This document shows positions 37,780-51,994 of a DNA stretch of 64,000 bases, in pieces. Within the stretch, counting starts at the first letter, position 1, and each line of letters begins with the position of its first letter. The DNA is taken from NCBI GenBank assembly GCA_016165875.1, contig JABBOT010000004.1, positions 17,113,672 through 17,177,671 of the forward strand, read 5' to 3'. The notes beneath the pieces were generated by a model that searched no databases, was not told where the DNA came from, and saw nothing but the letters and a program-made list of their open reading frames with translations. The translations under genes were made by a program, and so were the position numbers. Source of the DNA: Acanthopleura granulata (taxonomy: Eukaryota > Mollusca > Polyplacophora > Chitonida > Chitonidae).

Positions 37780-38180
37780 ATGACTGATAATATTAGACTG
37801 ACTGATTGACCAGTTGTAGTTTTCTGACTGAGCCGGTTCAATCGCTCTCTCATTGGTAGAACAGTACTAACTGTTTCTAACTGACAGGTTTAATTGAGTG
37901 ACAGACTAGGATGACTCCTGACTGATTGATCGACTGACTCGATTCTCTCAATGACTGACTGGTTTCATAATCTGACTGTCTCATTATCTGACTGGTTGGT
38001 ATAACTGCATGACTGACTGAAGTAGCTTGATCAGTAGACTGACAGGTTTGATTTGAATGACTGACTGAGAAAAGTTTGACTGACTCTCTTACCGATTGTT
38101 TGGTTTGATAATGACAAATAGGCTGACCAATTGGTATAATTGTATGACTGAGTGAACTAGTAATGATAGGGATGGACATG
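37780..38180. repeat. GACT-rich degenerate tandem array
   Basis: Repeated variants of TGACTGACTGGTTTGATAAT and CTGACTGATTGA occupy about 400 bp. The spacing is irregular, so it looks like an old simple-sequence array. Confidence 0.75.
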
Positions 38181-38260
38181 GTCAGGATGGTGATAATGGT
38201 GATGATACTGATCGGTTGATGACGATGGTATCATGATGATATTAACGATGATGATGGTGG
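38160..38260. repeat. GAT/GATG-rich simple sequence
   Basis: Runs such as GGTGATAATGGTGATGATAC and AACGATGATGATGGTGG directly follow the GACT-rich array. Confidence 0.7.
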
Positions 38261-40679
38261 AGAGGTCGAAGTCGGCAAATGCCAGCCATACCGTGATCTG
38301 GCTTTTCCAAGAAGCAACCAATCCTTGCGAAGTGTTATGCACTTTCACTGGTGTGGTGACGCAGGGAATCTAAGGACTGCATTTATCAAGAAATAGCCTT
38401 ATATCCCAAGTGTATATGCTTTCCGGAAGTTAGAAAGAACCCTGGCAGTTTGAAATAGCCCTAAACTAGCGTGTCAAAAAAGCATGCTTGGTAATTGTCA
38501 ATTGGATGTGCGAGTAATTGCTTGGGTTTAATACCGTACATTACAATGTTTCAGTGATATGACGACGAGGAACCCTTCAGGTGTGTGCATAAAATGTGTC
38601 TTCTTGTGGCAAGAATGGGTATGATATCGAGCGTATAAAGAATTGTGAGATTATGGAAAGTCAACTGGGAACTATTTTCAAAGCTACCTTTGCTCTCTCT
38701 TGATATTTTATTGATGGGGTGGTGGCTGAATTCTACGGGACATGATGATTATGGACAATATTGATAATGCCGGTAGACTGTAGACGATTCTGCCTAAGGT
38801 GTCAGACGATTGGACCTAATTTATCCGGCGAATTGACTTGAGCGAGTTGGTAGTTAAGCGATATGACTAGTTACCCATTTTACCACGCACGACATCCTAC
38901 ACCCAGTCAAGCGTGTCGGGACAGTTTCTCCCTTACTGGAATGTAAAGCATATCTGGTTGCGTCTAAGATGGGTTATGAAAAATGAAAGAGAAGGCATAC
39001 CTATTGAAGCCGATAAAGAACACTTCGCCAACTGGTTGCCAAACCCTGTATTACACAGGTCGACGCAGCGAAAGTTTATCGGCTTCCACACGTACCACAT
39101 ACACCGAGGAATGGCAGAGAACACAAATACATCTTGCATGACGTTTTAATCATTTGGTACAAAGCGCTCTCTACTGAATGAGTTTGCGTTATGATAAACA
39201 ATAGAACCTTTTCAGTGTTTGACTGCATGGTTCCATCCGGAAATTTGAACTGGGACTGGATTAATCATCTTGCCTTGAAGATAAGCTTCAAATGAAGATA
39301 TCACTTTTTACTCATCCTCTTTATTTTGCAGACAGCCAGTATAGTGTGGTTTTCAGGAAAATTTTAACTTTGCACAACGAATCGAATATGTCGTGCACGA
39401 ATGACTTGATCCATGCAGAATGTAAACCATATCTATTGCTTTGTACTTTCATCAGTTTTATTATTGTTCGTAGAAAATAGTTCAACATATAGACAACGTG
39501 TCCTATCTGCTGCAAGTGTCTATTTGAAACTCAGTTAAACGCTTACAGGAGGTCAGATGATTAGATAATTACTGTGAACGAACTACACTTGACTGGAACA
39601 TAACAAAAAAGACATAAAATTAAGGTAACATTACGATGAATTAAAAGGGCATTAGAACTATCTTTCTCGATTTATCGTGCTTGCTCGGTAGTCGTCTGGT
39701 TCGTATAACATCACTTACATATATCATGTTGTCCTATTAATTACTCAAGGGAAGCGTCCGGGTCTCATGTTTGGTTGTACATGCACCACGAAAGCTGTTT
39801 CAGAAGATGAGCGATAGATATAGCAGGTGTTATTATACAAGTGAACTGGGAAAGTCATGGATAAACTGCTAAATTGATGAAGAACGTTTGATATGCCTTT
39901 TACACAAGTTAGGGCGGAACAAATTGGAGTATATGTTGACAAAGACAAATGTTCTGCTACTCTTTGTGCATTAGCTTTCAAAAAACAAATGTGTCTTCTT
40001 CTTATCTTTCAAGAAGATAAAATGAAGAGACAATTTTCTTTTCAAATTATTTTTTTGCTATTTCTTCGCATAAAGCTTGAAAATCTGTGCGAGGTGCAGA
40101 TAAAGAGGTATATATATATATCGGCTGACGTAACCTCGTCAGCATGACAAGGTATTTTGTCAATCTGTCTTCACTGCTCAGAATAACTTTCAACAGAAAT
40201 CGGTTGAGATAATCTCTTGAGTACGGTTGGGTATTTTATTCATCTGTCTTCATTTGATCAGATTAACATTCTAATTGTTCAGTCATTTGTATAGATGTCT
40301 ATTCACTTCGTAGCTGCACACGATTAATACATGGTTTATTAAACATCATTATAAGACAAGATGAATTAACATCGCAGAGTTGCCATGCAATACATGGTTA
40401 AAACTCGCATGCATGTGTATTTGGGGATAACATAACGATTGTCTCTTCATTATCGAGCATATATTACTTATGGAAATGCCTTCAAATTTAATATTGCCGC
40501 TTACGATTGCAAGGTAGTCGAGAATAGGTATACATTCATGTTTTCGTTAAAGCGGAAACCATCAGTTATTTGGTATACACAGTGTTTTATTACTCTGTCC
40601 TATTTAATACGACCCATAACAAAGACGATACGAGAGAGAAACCAAACATTTATTGTAAAGAACTGACATTCCAGTTCAC

Positions 40680-41308
40680 AAAGAGATCCGGTTGAGGAGG
40701 ACACCGACGCACCTCAAGCCGACTGATCATCGCTATGTTTTGTTCGGCACGACACACAGTGAGGTCTGGCGGAGGTGGGCGCATCTTACATGACGACCGC
40801 GTATGACAGGTTGGGGAAATACTTCACAATTATAGATTTCTGGCCTAGGCCGCCTGAAGTGTGTGACGTGTATATCGCCGTGAGTGAATGGTGCCGGCTC
40901 TGTTGACAAATCGAGGAACCTCTAGCTGGTTGTCGGAGCGCCCATTTCGTTCTCTGGAACCTTTAATATATGCATCTGTGTGTTATTGGCCTAGTACTGC
41001 TGGATCAGATTTTATACTATAGCTTACAATGTGTGCTTGTCTGAGCCAAAGGCAGCCAGCTTTAGTTTGACTGGCCTGGTAATAGCCCACTGTTGTACCC
41101 ACAGTGAAACTCTCAGGCAGTGACTTCTACAACTTGTCACTTTTCAGAAGTACAGTGAAGGGGCACTCTGAGGAAGTCTGGGACGTTTGGACGTAGCATG
41201 TTACACACAGTCAAGCCGCGCCCTAACGCCCCCTGGATTGGGAAGTTCAGGAAGAATCTCTATTGTGATCAACTCTGAGATTAGTCAATCTCCTTAACAC
41301 CTCATTGG
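40680..41308 (+). promoter_or_regulatory. Candidate promoter/leader exon of gene 2
   Basis: This stretch is clearly richer in G, C and CpG than its flanks and ends at TTGG|GTAAGTAC (donor from 41309). Gene 2's first coding exon opens with an acceptor 10.7 kb downstream, so an upstream non-coding exon is required. No TATA box or coding frame was found here. The link to gene 2 is inference from position only. Confidence 0.22.
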
Positions 41309-42970
41309 GTAAGTACTTTCTATAGGTATTGTTTTCTCCTTCTCACAGCCTGATTAGATATGTTGAATGCCCTAATGGGGCCAAATAATCCAGCTTGCCT
41401 AACAATGTATTGCATTTTTTTACATGGAGGTGTAAGTTCTCAAAAGATATGTCGATTCGAATTATTTAATAACTGAAAAAGAAAATCAACCTTGGAACAG
41501 CTGGCTTGATTTGCTTTTATGTGTCAATGATGGCAGCCTCAAACGCAGAGTGCTCCTTTTACGCCACCCTCATTTATATTGGATGACAGTCTCTAGCTTT
41601 CATACTATTACACAACCACCTATAGTAATACATGGTAGCATAGAGCAGACACTTGCATGGTGGAATGACTCAGAGAGACTGGGCGAAAAGTGCACACTTT
41701 GCTCCATAGCTTTAACTATACTAGATCCCCCATGCCCTCCCTCTCCTATAAACTTATACTGAAATGACAACTATCCCTCCTGCTTTAGTCAGTGCATATT
41801 TGCGTTCAGTAAAAAAAATACAGCGTCGGTATTTTAACTTTTTCTTATACGTTTTAAAAGTCAACTCTGCATGTTTTGCTATATTTATGTTTTGGAATCT
41901 CTCAAGCTTGTATATTTACGAACAACATGCCCAACTATGCTTAAACTTTTACACACGCGCCGAAAACAACGAGCCTCCGTCTAGGATGATTGCATTTTTA
42001 GTGGAAAGGATGAGCTGTGAAAAGCCTAGTGATCAAAGGCGACCTACTTAACACGTGGGCTTCATCTAACTGAAAACTCTTCACACTGCTGTGTTGCTAG
42101 AGTTATACACAATTAAGTGATACTTATGTATTGGTAACCGCGTCTCACAGCTCCCGAGGGCCTGGAGAAACCGCATAGGTATGGGTATTACTACACATGT
42201 GTAGCTGCCATTCAGGATGGGTTTTTTCAAGATTATCTTTTTTAAAAGTCTCTACACTATTCTAAAACTTCTGTAGAATAGCGTTAGAAAATGAATGGTG
42301 TTTTAACGTGGATGTTCCGCGGAATGACAAAAAATGCGGAATATATGGGGCCTTCACTTTCCACACTGGTCGGCCTTCTTCAACTTTGATCTGACCGTAC
42401 ATTGATACTTAACAAAAGTGAAACATTCCAGAGTCTCTCTTCCCCCTGACAGCTCAAACACGTTAAACATTAATTTAATGTCTGTCAGTGATAAGCCCAG
42501 GGAAAGGGGTCGTGATTCGACCCTGTTTTTCCTCTGATATCCTCGAAATAGGAGACTATATGAAAGATGCATAAGTAATAAGTGAAACATATAAAAACAC
42601 TTATCTTCCCAAAATGGGAACCTACTTACTTTTATACCCGATTTTTTCATGAAATATTAACGATGACATAAACATCTAAATGAATTTATAAGCGAGGTAG
42701 AAGTAATTTATATGCTTACGCTGAAAACAATGTATCAAATGATTAAATAAATATGTGATTGAGCATTTTTAACGATAGTGATGGAGTCAATATACGGTTC
42801 GACCAACAGGCCAAATTACCATGACGCACTGCTTGACAAGATTGATCGCACTGATCAGCAGGTCATTTGCAGATTTGCGATAGAGTTGTACAGAGATTGA
42901 GGCGCATGATTATCTGTTTGGGCTTACCGTAAATCATGGTGATATTTGTGATTTGGCAGTATAAAATGTT

Positions 42971-43475
42971 GTCACGTTTACCCACGGAAGTTTTTTTCCT
43001 CTGTGAGTCACATTTGCCTATGGGTGTTCCCTCTCTGTTACATTTATCAATAGAACTTTTGTTTACCGCCTCCAATATTTTATCACAGTGGTGTGTTCTG
43101 TCTGTCTCATTTACCCATGGAGGTTCTTTCCATTCTGTCACATTTGCTCTGTATTTGACATTTACCCATACTGGTGTTCTCCTGTCTGTGTCACATTTAC
43201 CCATGGAGGTGTTATCCCCTCTGTGTTTCACATTTACCTTGATGTGTTGTTCTCTCTGTGTGTCACATTTACTGATGGAGGTGTTGTCCTCTCTCTTTGT
43301 CACATATACCCATGGATGTATTGTCCTGTCTTTGTACTTCACAATTGCCAGTGGAGTATTGTCATCTCTGTGTGACATACACCATTTGAGGTGTTATCCC
43401 CTGCATTTCATATTTACCCAACAGGAGGCTGTCGTCAGAGTGTTTTACAGTTACCCATATACATGTTGCTCTTTA
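42971..43475. repeat. Minisatellite, diverged units of about 36 bp
   Basis: Units resemble GTCACATTTACCCATGGAGG followed by TGTTGTCCTCTCTGTGT, repeated about 12-14 times with many changes. The array keeps open frames on both strands over hundreds of bases (267 codons on +, 171 on -), explained by the repeat being pyrimidine-rich and stop-poor. Confidence 0.85.
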
Positions 43476-46400
43476 CATCATTGCCGAAATATCACATGTG
43501 ATAGCGATGGAGAGACTTGGCGGTTTTCTGTTCGAAGGTTGAAAGCATTCGAGCTGACGTATATTAGATCACGTATTGTGAATTCAAACCAGAGTGTCAT
43601 TAAGCACTTTATACAATTTCAATGGCGTTTGGATATTTTTCTGACCATCTTTCATAGCGATTTTATCGGTATCGGCCCGTCGGCATTCTTATGGTTGATA
43701 AATATTTTAATAATATTTTTAATAATTTTGCAAAAATAAATCAATATATTCAATATTTTTGCAACCGTCAGGGAATCTGCATTTTCTGAGCAGTTCACAA
43801 AATAAATTTCTAAACTGCGACGCTTTTTTACTGACATTATTTTGGTGTTTGGGTCATGGACGTCGATACACTTAGCACAAATGGCTCGTTTAATCATATC
43901 CTATATAGGGCACTGATTGCACTAGGTTACAAGAGTAATGAGCTGAAATATAATTACGTACTGGGTCAGGTCATCTTGATTGTGTCTCTTAACATGTGTA
44001 GCGTACATTCATCCACAAGCTACAGAAGTTTGAAATAAATGCACAACTGGATCAGTCTTTTCGTTGAACGTCTCGTATGTCAGATAACCTATACATGCCT
44101 TTTGATGTAATATGCTGCCATGAAAAAACCTTAGAGTGACATTTCTGTACTCAGTCAAAAGATACGCAATAAACCTAAGACTTATATAGCCTGTCTCGTC
44201 TCGTTTGAATTGCTTCGCACTGTACGTCGATGACATGTTAAGTACAGGCTGAGGAAATGTTTAGCTTTAAAGTGGCATTTTTACCTTCGGTCAATTTTTG
44301 CAGAAGTTTATTCATTTTGGGTCGCGCTGGAAAAATGGGTTTTGGAATAACAATTACAAAGCACTTTATAATTTATATTCCCCTTAAAGTGGGTGCGACT
44401 AGTTGGCTAAGTCATAAAAATCTGGATCGAATTATTTTCCAAGATGTTGGGACAGTGTATACGGCTTGTGTATAGTGGGGCGTCAAGCAAGGCGAGGGCT
44501 GTGGCGTCTGTAGACAAACCGTATGTCAGAACACACATTGAGAGGGCAAACAGGAGCTTGAAACAAACCGGTGTCAGGACGGCGAAGTCAGGTGGACCAA
44601 AAGGCGATGGAAAGGAGATAGATCTCGGAGGGGATATCATATCACGGGATCACCCGTTGGCTATAATGGGGGGTATGCCACTGGGCATGCGCACTGACAC
44701 AACCGAGCGATTTATGTGACAGAGTGCCAAAACCAAAAGTACATTGATTATACGTGTCGGTCAGCTTTCATTGACAAGCTCTGTTTTGGGGTTAAAAATT
44801 GTTACTAATATCTTCAGCTGCAGCTTTCATGTAAACGAGTATTGTTGACACGCTAAATGATCCTTTTCCATATCCAGCGAAGATGTATGTTTGAAAAGAT
44901 TATACATGAAGCTCTAAAAGAAACAAGTTTTAAATTACAGCGCTATTCACTTAAAAGTGAATCTTAAAAAGCGAAAGCATATCTTTTGGAGTGAAGAATG
45001 TTTATCACTTGTCTTTCATTGGAAAGTTTGTATTTTCGAGAAAAGTTTTAGAATAACACACAAGCACTAACACTGTACGGCCAGTCAAAATTGCTGTTGC
45101 CAATTAAGTTGAGAGTTAACGTTCAAAGAAGGGCTAAAGAATTATTCGAGATATAGGGAGGGTTTGTGAGGACGAGAGAACCACAGATACACAATACAGT
45201 GCGTGATTTTTCTCGGCATGTGACGTAGTTTTAACAAGTCATTCATAATGCTACGTGACAGGACGTTGTGCCTCAGGTCAGGTTAAACCCCTATGAACTC
45301 ATTGATGTAGCAGATGTATGTAGTTACACCACTTGGTTTGGATACAGGTAATTTAAAGCGGTTGGTCAGATTTTCAAACGACAAATCTGAACACCATATG
45401 AATATACCCTATAATTGAAATGATTTAACAGACAAATTTATAAAAAAACGTATCAGTTTTTTTTTTGTTCTACCATTAGGGGTGAATTAGACTGCATTGT
45501 CCTTAAATGTTGTCTTTTTCTTGACAAGCGATGTTCTTTCTGATGTAGCATTGTAATCTGTAAAATAATTTATTTGACCTCAGTAAGCTCACTTCGCTCT
45601 ATAACCACTCTTTCCTGTATTTGTAATCTTGTGGTTGATTTCTTATCAGGAGTATACATAACAACCTAAAAGCGTACATCTCACCGCTACTATAGTATAA
45701 TGTTTGAAGTCTAAGGCGGGGTCACCAGGAAACTATGTTAATATCTTTACCACAAACTGAAAGCAGTATCTTACTGGAGCAGTTTGCGGATGGTTTCACG
45801 TGCTTTTAACAGCATGGATTATAACTCTCTAGTCTAAAGAGTTAAGAATAGTGTATGCGTATAAAGAATGCAACATGGGTTGGGGAATATTGAATATTAT
45901 TTAAACCTTTAACTTTGCAGCTGCTCCTTATGCACTGTTGGAAAAACCCGTGTTTTCACAACACTTAATCCAGTATTTCTTCGATGGTTTTAACACTATA
46001 TACAGTCGCTTTAGTGGTAAAACACCAACAAATATAGGAGAATCACATATATATGTGAGGTTCACATTATTTCACACAATGATGTTACAGCAATTAACAC
46101 TATTATTTTACAGTGAAGACACGTGGCAGCTTGTTGCCAATTGTTTTACTCGCAATTTTGTCAAAATTTTAGAACAGTGTAATGTTACTTCGCCAAAGTC
46201 TCTAAGTTCATCACTTTAAAAGATGTGCACTTGCAGATGTAGTTTATGTTTGAATATTGTCGAAGTGTAAAAGTGATATTTATATATATATAGTTCCGGA
46301 ACATGTTATAATGGCTGGCGCCTGTCCCGGACTGAAGCATCAACATTCTGGATCTTATGTATTTCTCTTCTAATTCACAATAGCGTGACCCACCTGTGTG

Positions 46401-49400
46401 ATTTAGAATGTTCGCCCTTGAACCATAGTATATAGAATATACTGAGATTCGCAACCTGTCCAACGAAATTTGGCATTCCTGTTACTCTTGCTGAATGCAT
46501 GCATGTACAGATCGGGGAAACACATGAAATGGATCTATGAAGGAACGTTGAGCTATGTGTATACGAGATTAATGTCCATTTTGAAAGAACATGTAATGAT
46601 TTTCTTTGAATACGTTGTAAATATTTTTATTTTCTCCTTGGGCACCTTTTGCAATACTTAACCACCAAGCGGCATAGTAAACCGAGTCTATACATGGCAG
46701 GCAACCTATATACGTAGTGTCGCCCAGTGGGAGGACAAGTAATACATCGAACCGTTTTGACTTTATATAGTATTGGCAAAGCGATCCATTCTGTTACCTT
46801 TTGGGTAAGATGTTATCATATTTACAGTCGGTGTGTCTGGGAAAATAGCAAGGCTGTACATAACGCCGTGAACTTCCAACAAGTTGCTAATGTTAAAAAA
46901 TCATTGACTGGTTTTGTATTAATTGTAGGGTGTTAATGTTGTGATGAAAGTAATGTGTTCAGCACGATTTCATATGAATCACTCTTGTAAGTAACTCGTA
47001 TCGGTGGCTCTATCAAGGTGAAGCTGACATTGCTTGCGTGTTTTCATTTTCTTCTTTGACTAAGCTTTTTCTGGGATGAGAGTTTTTTTGTTATGATAAC
47101 CTTCCGTTATGAAACATTCCGGTAGGAAGGAGCAATTGAAGTTTTTAAGTTCATAAGTAAGCGGCCTAGATTTAGGTTGTCAACACGAACTTCACTCGAA
47201 CATGTCAAATTCGATAAAATACGGGTTGAAGTTAATGGCACGTCGCCGTGGCCTAATTTATACCCGCGGAGTGTGCGTTCACAGCCAGTCTCCTATTACC
47301 CAACCCCACGTTTATCGCCCGTGTAAGCATTTACTTAACCGTTTCACAACGACACAAAAACTTGCTTTGTTTTGGTCTTGATTTCGTGCATAGTCGCAGT
47401 GGACTAATGGCAAAAACTGGCTCATCCCGTTAAACTTACCAATGGATCTGGGAACCCAGGCTCAGGAAACTTCCCGTGGACTGAAACATACGATTTATGG
47501 TCGACATTAAATCAATTTTTGTGATCAGCTAGGATATCCAATAGGCCCATCGTATGGCTTGTTAAGGCTTGGATAAAAACCAGGACGACGATGCCCTATA
47601 AACAGCTTATGCGTGGTCGTCGTTAAAAAAAAAACACAAGTCTTTTCGTGATATATATTGTTTTTGTAGCGGATACACCTGGTTTGACCGCGTGAGGAGA
47701 CCTATTACTATAACTGAGCTGCGTTAGGGAAATCAATGTGAGCGAGATCTACTCTTCCCCACATATCAATAATACAGATGAAGAAAAAACTATCGCGTAG
47801 CCCGACAAGGCACTCATTCAACAATCCGCGAGCAATTGACCGAAATAATTTAAATATCGACAAAATTGTTCTTGTAGTTCGTTCGCTTAGCTTTTCCTTA
47901 ATTGTATGGCGCAACATGATAGCCCTGTGAACCATGCAACATGGTGATTTTCGAATTTGCAAATGACTATTAAATTGTATGACCTAGCATTCGACTTACT
48001 GAGATACCTTACACAAGCTCTGGATAAGCCGTGTTAACCTTACTGATCACTTCATATACACTGAAGGGAGAGTCCCTGTATACTGATACACTAGATGGGT
48101 CGTCATACGGATCACAGGTGAGTATGTGACTGTTGCACTGAAAATGCACCTATTCGCCAGACGCCATGTTTTCTCAGGATATCTGTGTTTATTTGATCCG
48201 GTTGCGTTTAATCTTGGAATAGTGACTTGCCCAGAATTTTAGGAATTCGTCGAGATTATGGCATGAGACGTATACGTAACTGTGATAACAACGATTCTGT
48301 TTCGATGGTAACCAGTTCAGATGGTATACAGTTCAAATGATATTAGCGACCAACCATGTCGTGAAAACAGAAATTAACACATTAATAAATATATAAATAA
48401 AAGCTATGAAGACTATGAAGGCGATAAGCAATGGTGTATGGTAAGAAACTTGTAAAATGTGCTCTAATCCTTCATTCACTCCTCTTTCCCATGGATTGAA
48501 CTCTTCGGATACGTGATATGAACAACTGATAAGGTGTTTTTATTGCAATGAAACGCTCTAATCTTGTCTATGCTTCCCGGTAGATGGTTCCTCCGCGGGA
48601 CTGGGTGTATATAAATATTGACGCTGTTGTTCAAAGCTTCAAGGAGGTATCGGAAAGAATACAGCTTGTTATTATAGTAAGCCAAGTGGTTTTGGCAAAC
48701 CCTGACAGTCTCTTTCGGCCTTTAAGTGCTTATATGAGGTGAAGCTCTATACCAGGACAGACTAAATACACTTTCAGACGCTAGGCAGACGCGAGGATGT
48801 GTCGTTTGGAGGATTCGCAGGCTCTTGTGTACGTCTTAGAAACCTGTGTTCTGGGGTATGATAAAACACACGATGTAACCGAGGGGTTACCTGCCAGCCA
48901 CTCTTATACTTCGCTGCCATCCACAGCATATGTGTAGCCCCTCATACTGCTCTATGTTTTGCTGATCAGGGCTGGAGATATAGATGGTTTACAGCATACA
49001 CGGAATATATATTCAGAATTCCCTTTGAAAAATTGCTGCGAAACCCAATGCTATACCCTCGAATAGGGTAAATTAGCCAGTGTTAGGCGGAACAAGGCTA
49101 ACGCTCAGCTCACTTATGTCTAATATTAGGCGCTGAAATTACCAGGCTTTGAAATACACGAAAAAGCTTTTTGAGGGTAGAATTACCCAGCCTTTATGGA
49201 AAGATGGAAAGCCGGGTTTCACTTAGCGACCGGTCGTGACGGCTTGTAAGACGATTACTTTCGTGCACTCTGTACTAGAGACCCTCGGTAGAATGCCGGC
49301 CGGGACATGGGGTCGCCCATTGTACCGTGGCTGGGCTAAGGGCATATCGTTCATGGAGTCACTCAGCACTGTTCATTCTTATCTGACAGCTAGTCAGAGA

Positions 49401-50607
49401 ACCCTTCAGAACTCTAGTTCTGCCGTACATCCATATCTCCATTTCATTCAAAGAAATAATAAGGCGAACGGTTACGGCGTTCTAGTATTTCAACACAACT
49501 CTTCCGATAGTTTACCCGTATGTAAGTATAGTTAAATAGAAGGAGCGGCACGGCAAATACGGAGATGACTGCTGCAAACTACCCCGACAGGTTTATATCA
49601 TATGCACTTTTTACTCTTTGAGGAGAGTCCCAATGAAAGAATGATTCATACCATTATTTAACTGAGATGTAAGAATATTTAGTTCTGAAGAGGACGGGAA
49701 GTCATCGGGTGAACATAAGTGTTGATAAATCATTATCACTCGCCAAATGTATCATTTAATTATACTTCGTTCATTAAAACGTCTGCTGGCGGTGGAGATC
49801 TTTCTGTTTAGCTTTTGTAAGATTATATTTATCAATCAATGTGCTGTTATCGTAATGCTTTCCGGCACCTTTAATTGTGTTTTATACAGATTGGGCCTAT
49901 AGGTGATAAAGATGTATATAGAATACAGATAAAGATACAATTGGTTCGTCGTTATGATGAGATAAATGAATGTCTACGTCTAAAAAAGGGATATCTTTAT
50001 TAAACTTCACCGAAAAGATGCGAGGTAACGAAAAAGACTTTAAAAAACTGTAAACAGGTGTTTACCTGTCTACAAATCTAACATACACATACCTGTACAA
50101 GAGGAGGTATATCATATTTTCAGCCAAACGCTGACATCCAATGAGTGCTTATATGAAAGTGTAATCACATACTAAATTTAATCACTCCTTTAATACTTTG
50201 GTTTGCATGACCTTTTCGGACATACATGATATGAAAAATAATCTATACATATACCTGACACCATTTCTTCTTGTGTAATAGGTCTCATGCATCAGCAGAT
50301 TCTAGTATTACGTTCTGTATAGGTGACTCTGTGCGCCCACGGTCCAGGCACATGTCGTGTGGGCTTAGCTAGTGGTGGTGACCTTTTGAGACAGGTGATA
50401 GGAACATTCCAGCGTTGGTATTGGAAGGTTTTCATCGTGAAGCCCGGGACAACGGAACCTGGGCAAACAGGTGCTCTCCCACATTTCGAGAGGTATACAG
50501 CCGCATGTACATTATTTGCTTTTGACGGTGTTTACATATATCTGGCTGTAGGCTGTGGCTATGTATATATGGTTTAACCCATGTATATATCACTTAAGAG
50601 TGAATAA

Positions 50608-50690
50608 TATGAAAGACTACAGCCTGGAGAGTAAAATCAGAGCAGCGAGGACAGTGTAATAGTTAGCAAATTGTCACACGTAAAGGCCTA
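50608..50690. repeat. Dispersed repeat R1, inverted copy
   Basis: The + strand reads GAAAGACTACAGCCTGGAGA, AATCAGAGCAGCGAGGACAG and TTAGCAAATTGTCACACGTA, the reverse complement of the right half of R1. Confidence 0.6.
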
Positions 50691-51994
50691 CGTCCCTTGG
50701 TTTCCGTGGCACTATATGCTTGCTCAGCATGGTATAAACGATGCAATATTTAAGAGATACTTGATGGAATGCTCCAGGACCTGTTTTCTTATACCACAGG
50801 TAAAACGTACTTTTCACGTATTATCCATGTATCTACAACCTAGGTGGCATCTTTAATATACACACGTCGTCAAGTTACTGCTGCTTTGATAAACGAGTTC
50901 CAGGTTATTAATCCGTATATGTAAAGAAAAAGCTGTACAGGTGGTGATTCCAAGTTGCAATGGTTTGAGGTCCCGTACTCCGGGGAATGGGCTCAGGTGT
51001 CAAGAGACGCTGTCCCCAATTAGACACAGGTAGAACGTATATTAGATAAGCCATAGTCAATTGTCAGGCTATCGTGTCACCCTCGATGATATTATCTCCT
51101 ATCTTGATGAACCCTACTTCAAATATCACGACTGCTCTTCATATCTCAGCCTCCGCTGTCCGGTGCCATCCGTATTTATCACTCTCGTATTTACATCATG
51201 CATCATCATTCACGACAAACCTCTTTTAACGGAAATAACGTTGACATCGCCGTTCACGCAAAGCTAATCTTATCAACAAAATTTCATCTCGCGAAATATG
51301 TCCGTGGAATAACTACAACTGAGACAGCAACACACCCCACCTCGCACGTGTCCACCTCACACCTATATTGTAAGTTCCGTCCCGCTAAGATGACCTCAGT
51401 GCTCATCATGCTTGTGAAATGTTAAGGGCAATTTACTATACTACAATTTACATTGTCACGAATGTGTAATGGTGATGCGTTAAGAACAATTATGAACGTT
51501 TCATTTAGTGTCCCTAAAAGAGAGAGAATGGCTTATATATAGTAAAGAATTGGTATTTTAATTAACAAGTGCTATTGCATAAATATTCATATTACATCTA
51601 GGATTGATTAGACAGTTTATACTTCAATCGCCCTAGTACACGCATATTTCGTCCAAATTGTTTGGATTGTGTCTGGATATAAATCCAGAGAATGAATCGT
51701 TACGGCATTGAGTGGTCCATGAAAACACAATGCTGCATATTCATGTTCGCTTCCAAGCTTTGCAATAAAATCAACCCTCTTGAAAGTATAAAATTACCTA
51801 ATTGGCTTAAACAACAGCAACCATTTATCTAAAGTTGTAAGTGGCGTTCTTCGTGTTTCTAGTCTGTTTTTTTTAAGTGTCCCGGAATTATCCTTTAATC
51901 GGTAACATCACTGAACTTTACTTTTGGTGGATTGGAATGATTCCCATGAAATTACATGGCTCTTTTGGTTTTTTTTTTTTTCTCTCTGTTCCAG

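Larger units (their letters stand above)
16921..40679. other. Long stretch without convincing coding exons
   Basis: Nearly 24 kb where I find no exon with domain signal on either strand. It holds a tRNA-derived SINE (29739-29930), R1 copies (26305-26470, 26555-26775, 27362-27455, 29355-29435, 36515-36640), one R3 copy (22050-22135), a 116-bp tandem duplication (23895-24109), a GACT-rich array (37780-38180) and GAT-rich sequence (38160-38260). Two patches look like spliced non-coding exons (ending 21271; 24504-24654). Remote enhancers or non-coding RNA cannot be excluded. Confidence 0.55.
41309..51994. other. Region between candidate leader exon and gene 2 coding exon 1
   Basis: No exon with domain character. 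It holds the minisatellite at 42971-43475, an AT-rich tract at about 43690-43760, a GC-richer open frame at 44444-44719 and an inverted R1 copy (50608-50690). If 40680-41308 is the leader exon, this is the first intron of gene 2. Confidence 0.5.

Noticed and set aside
42936..43739. Long + strand open frame (267 codons) and its minus-strand partner (42863-43378)
   Set aside because: Both run through the minisatellite and repeat with its unit; there is no domain and no splice context.
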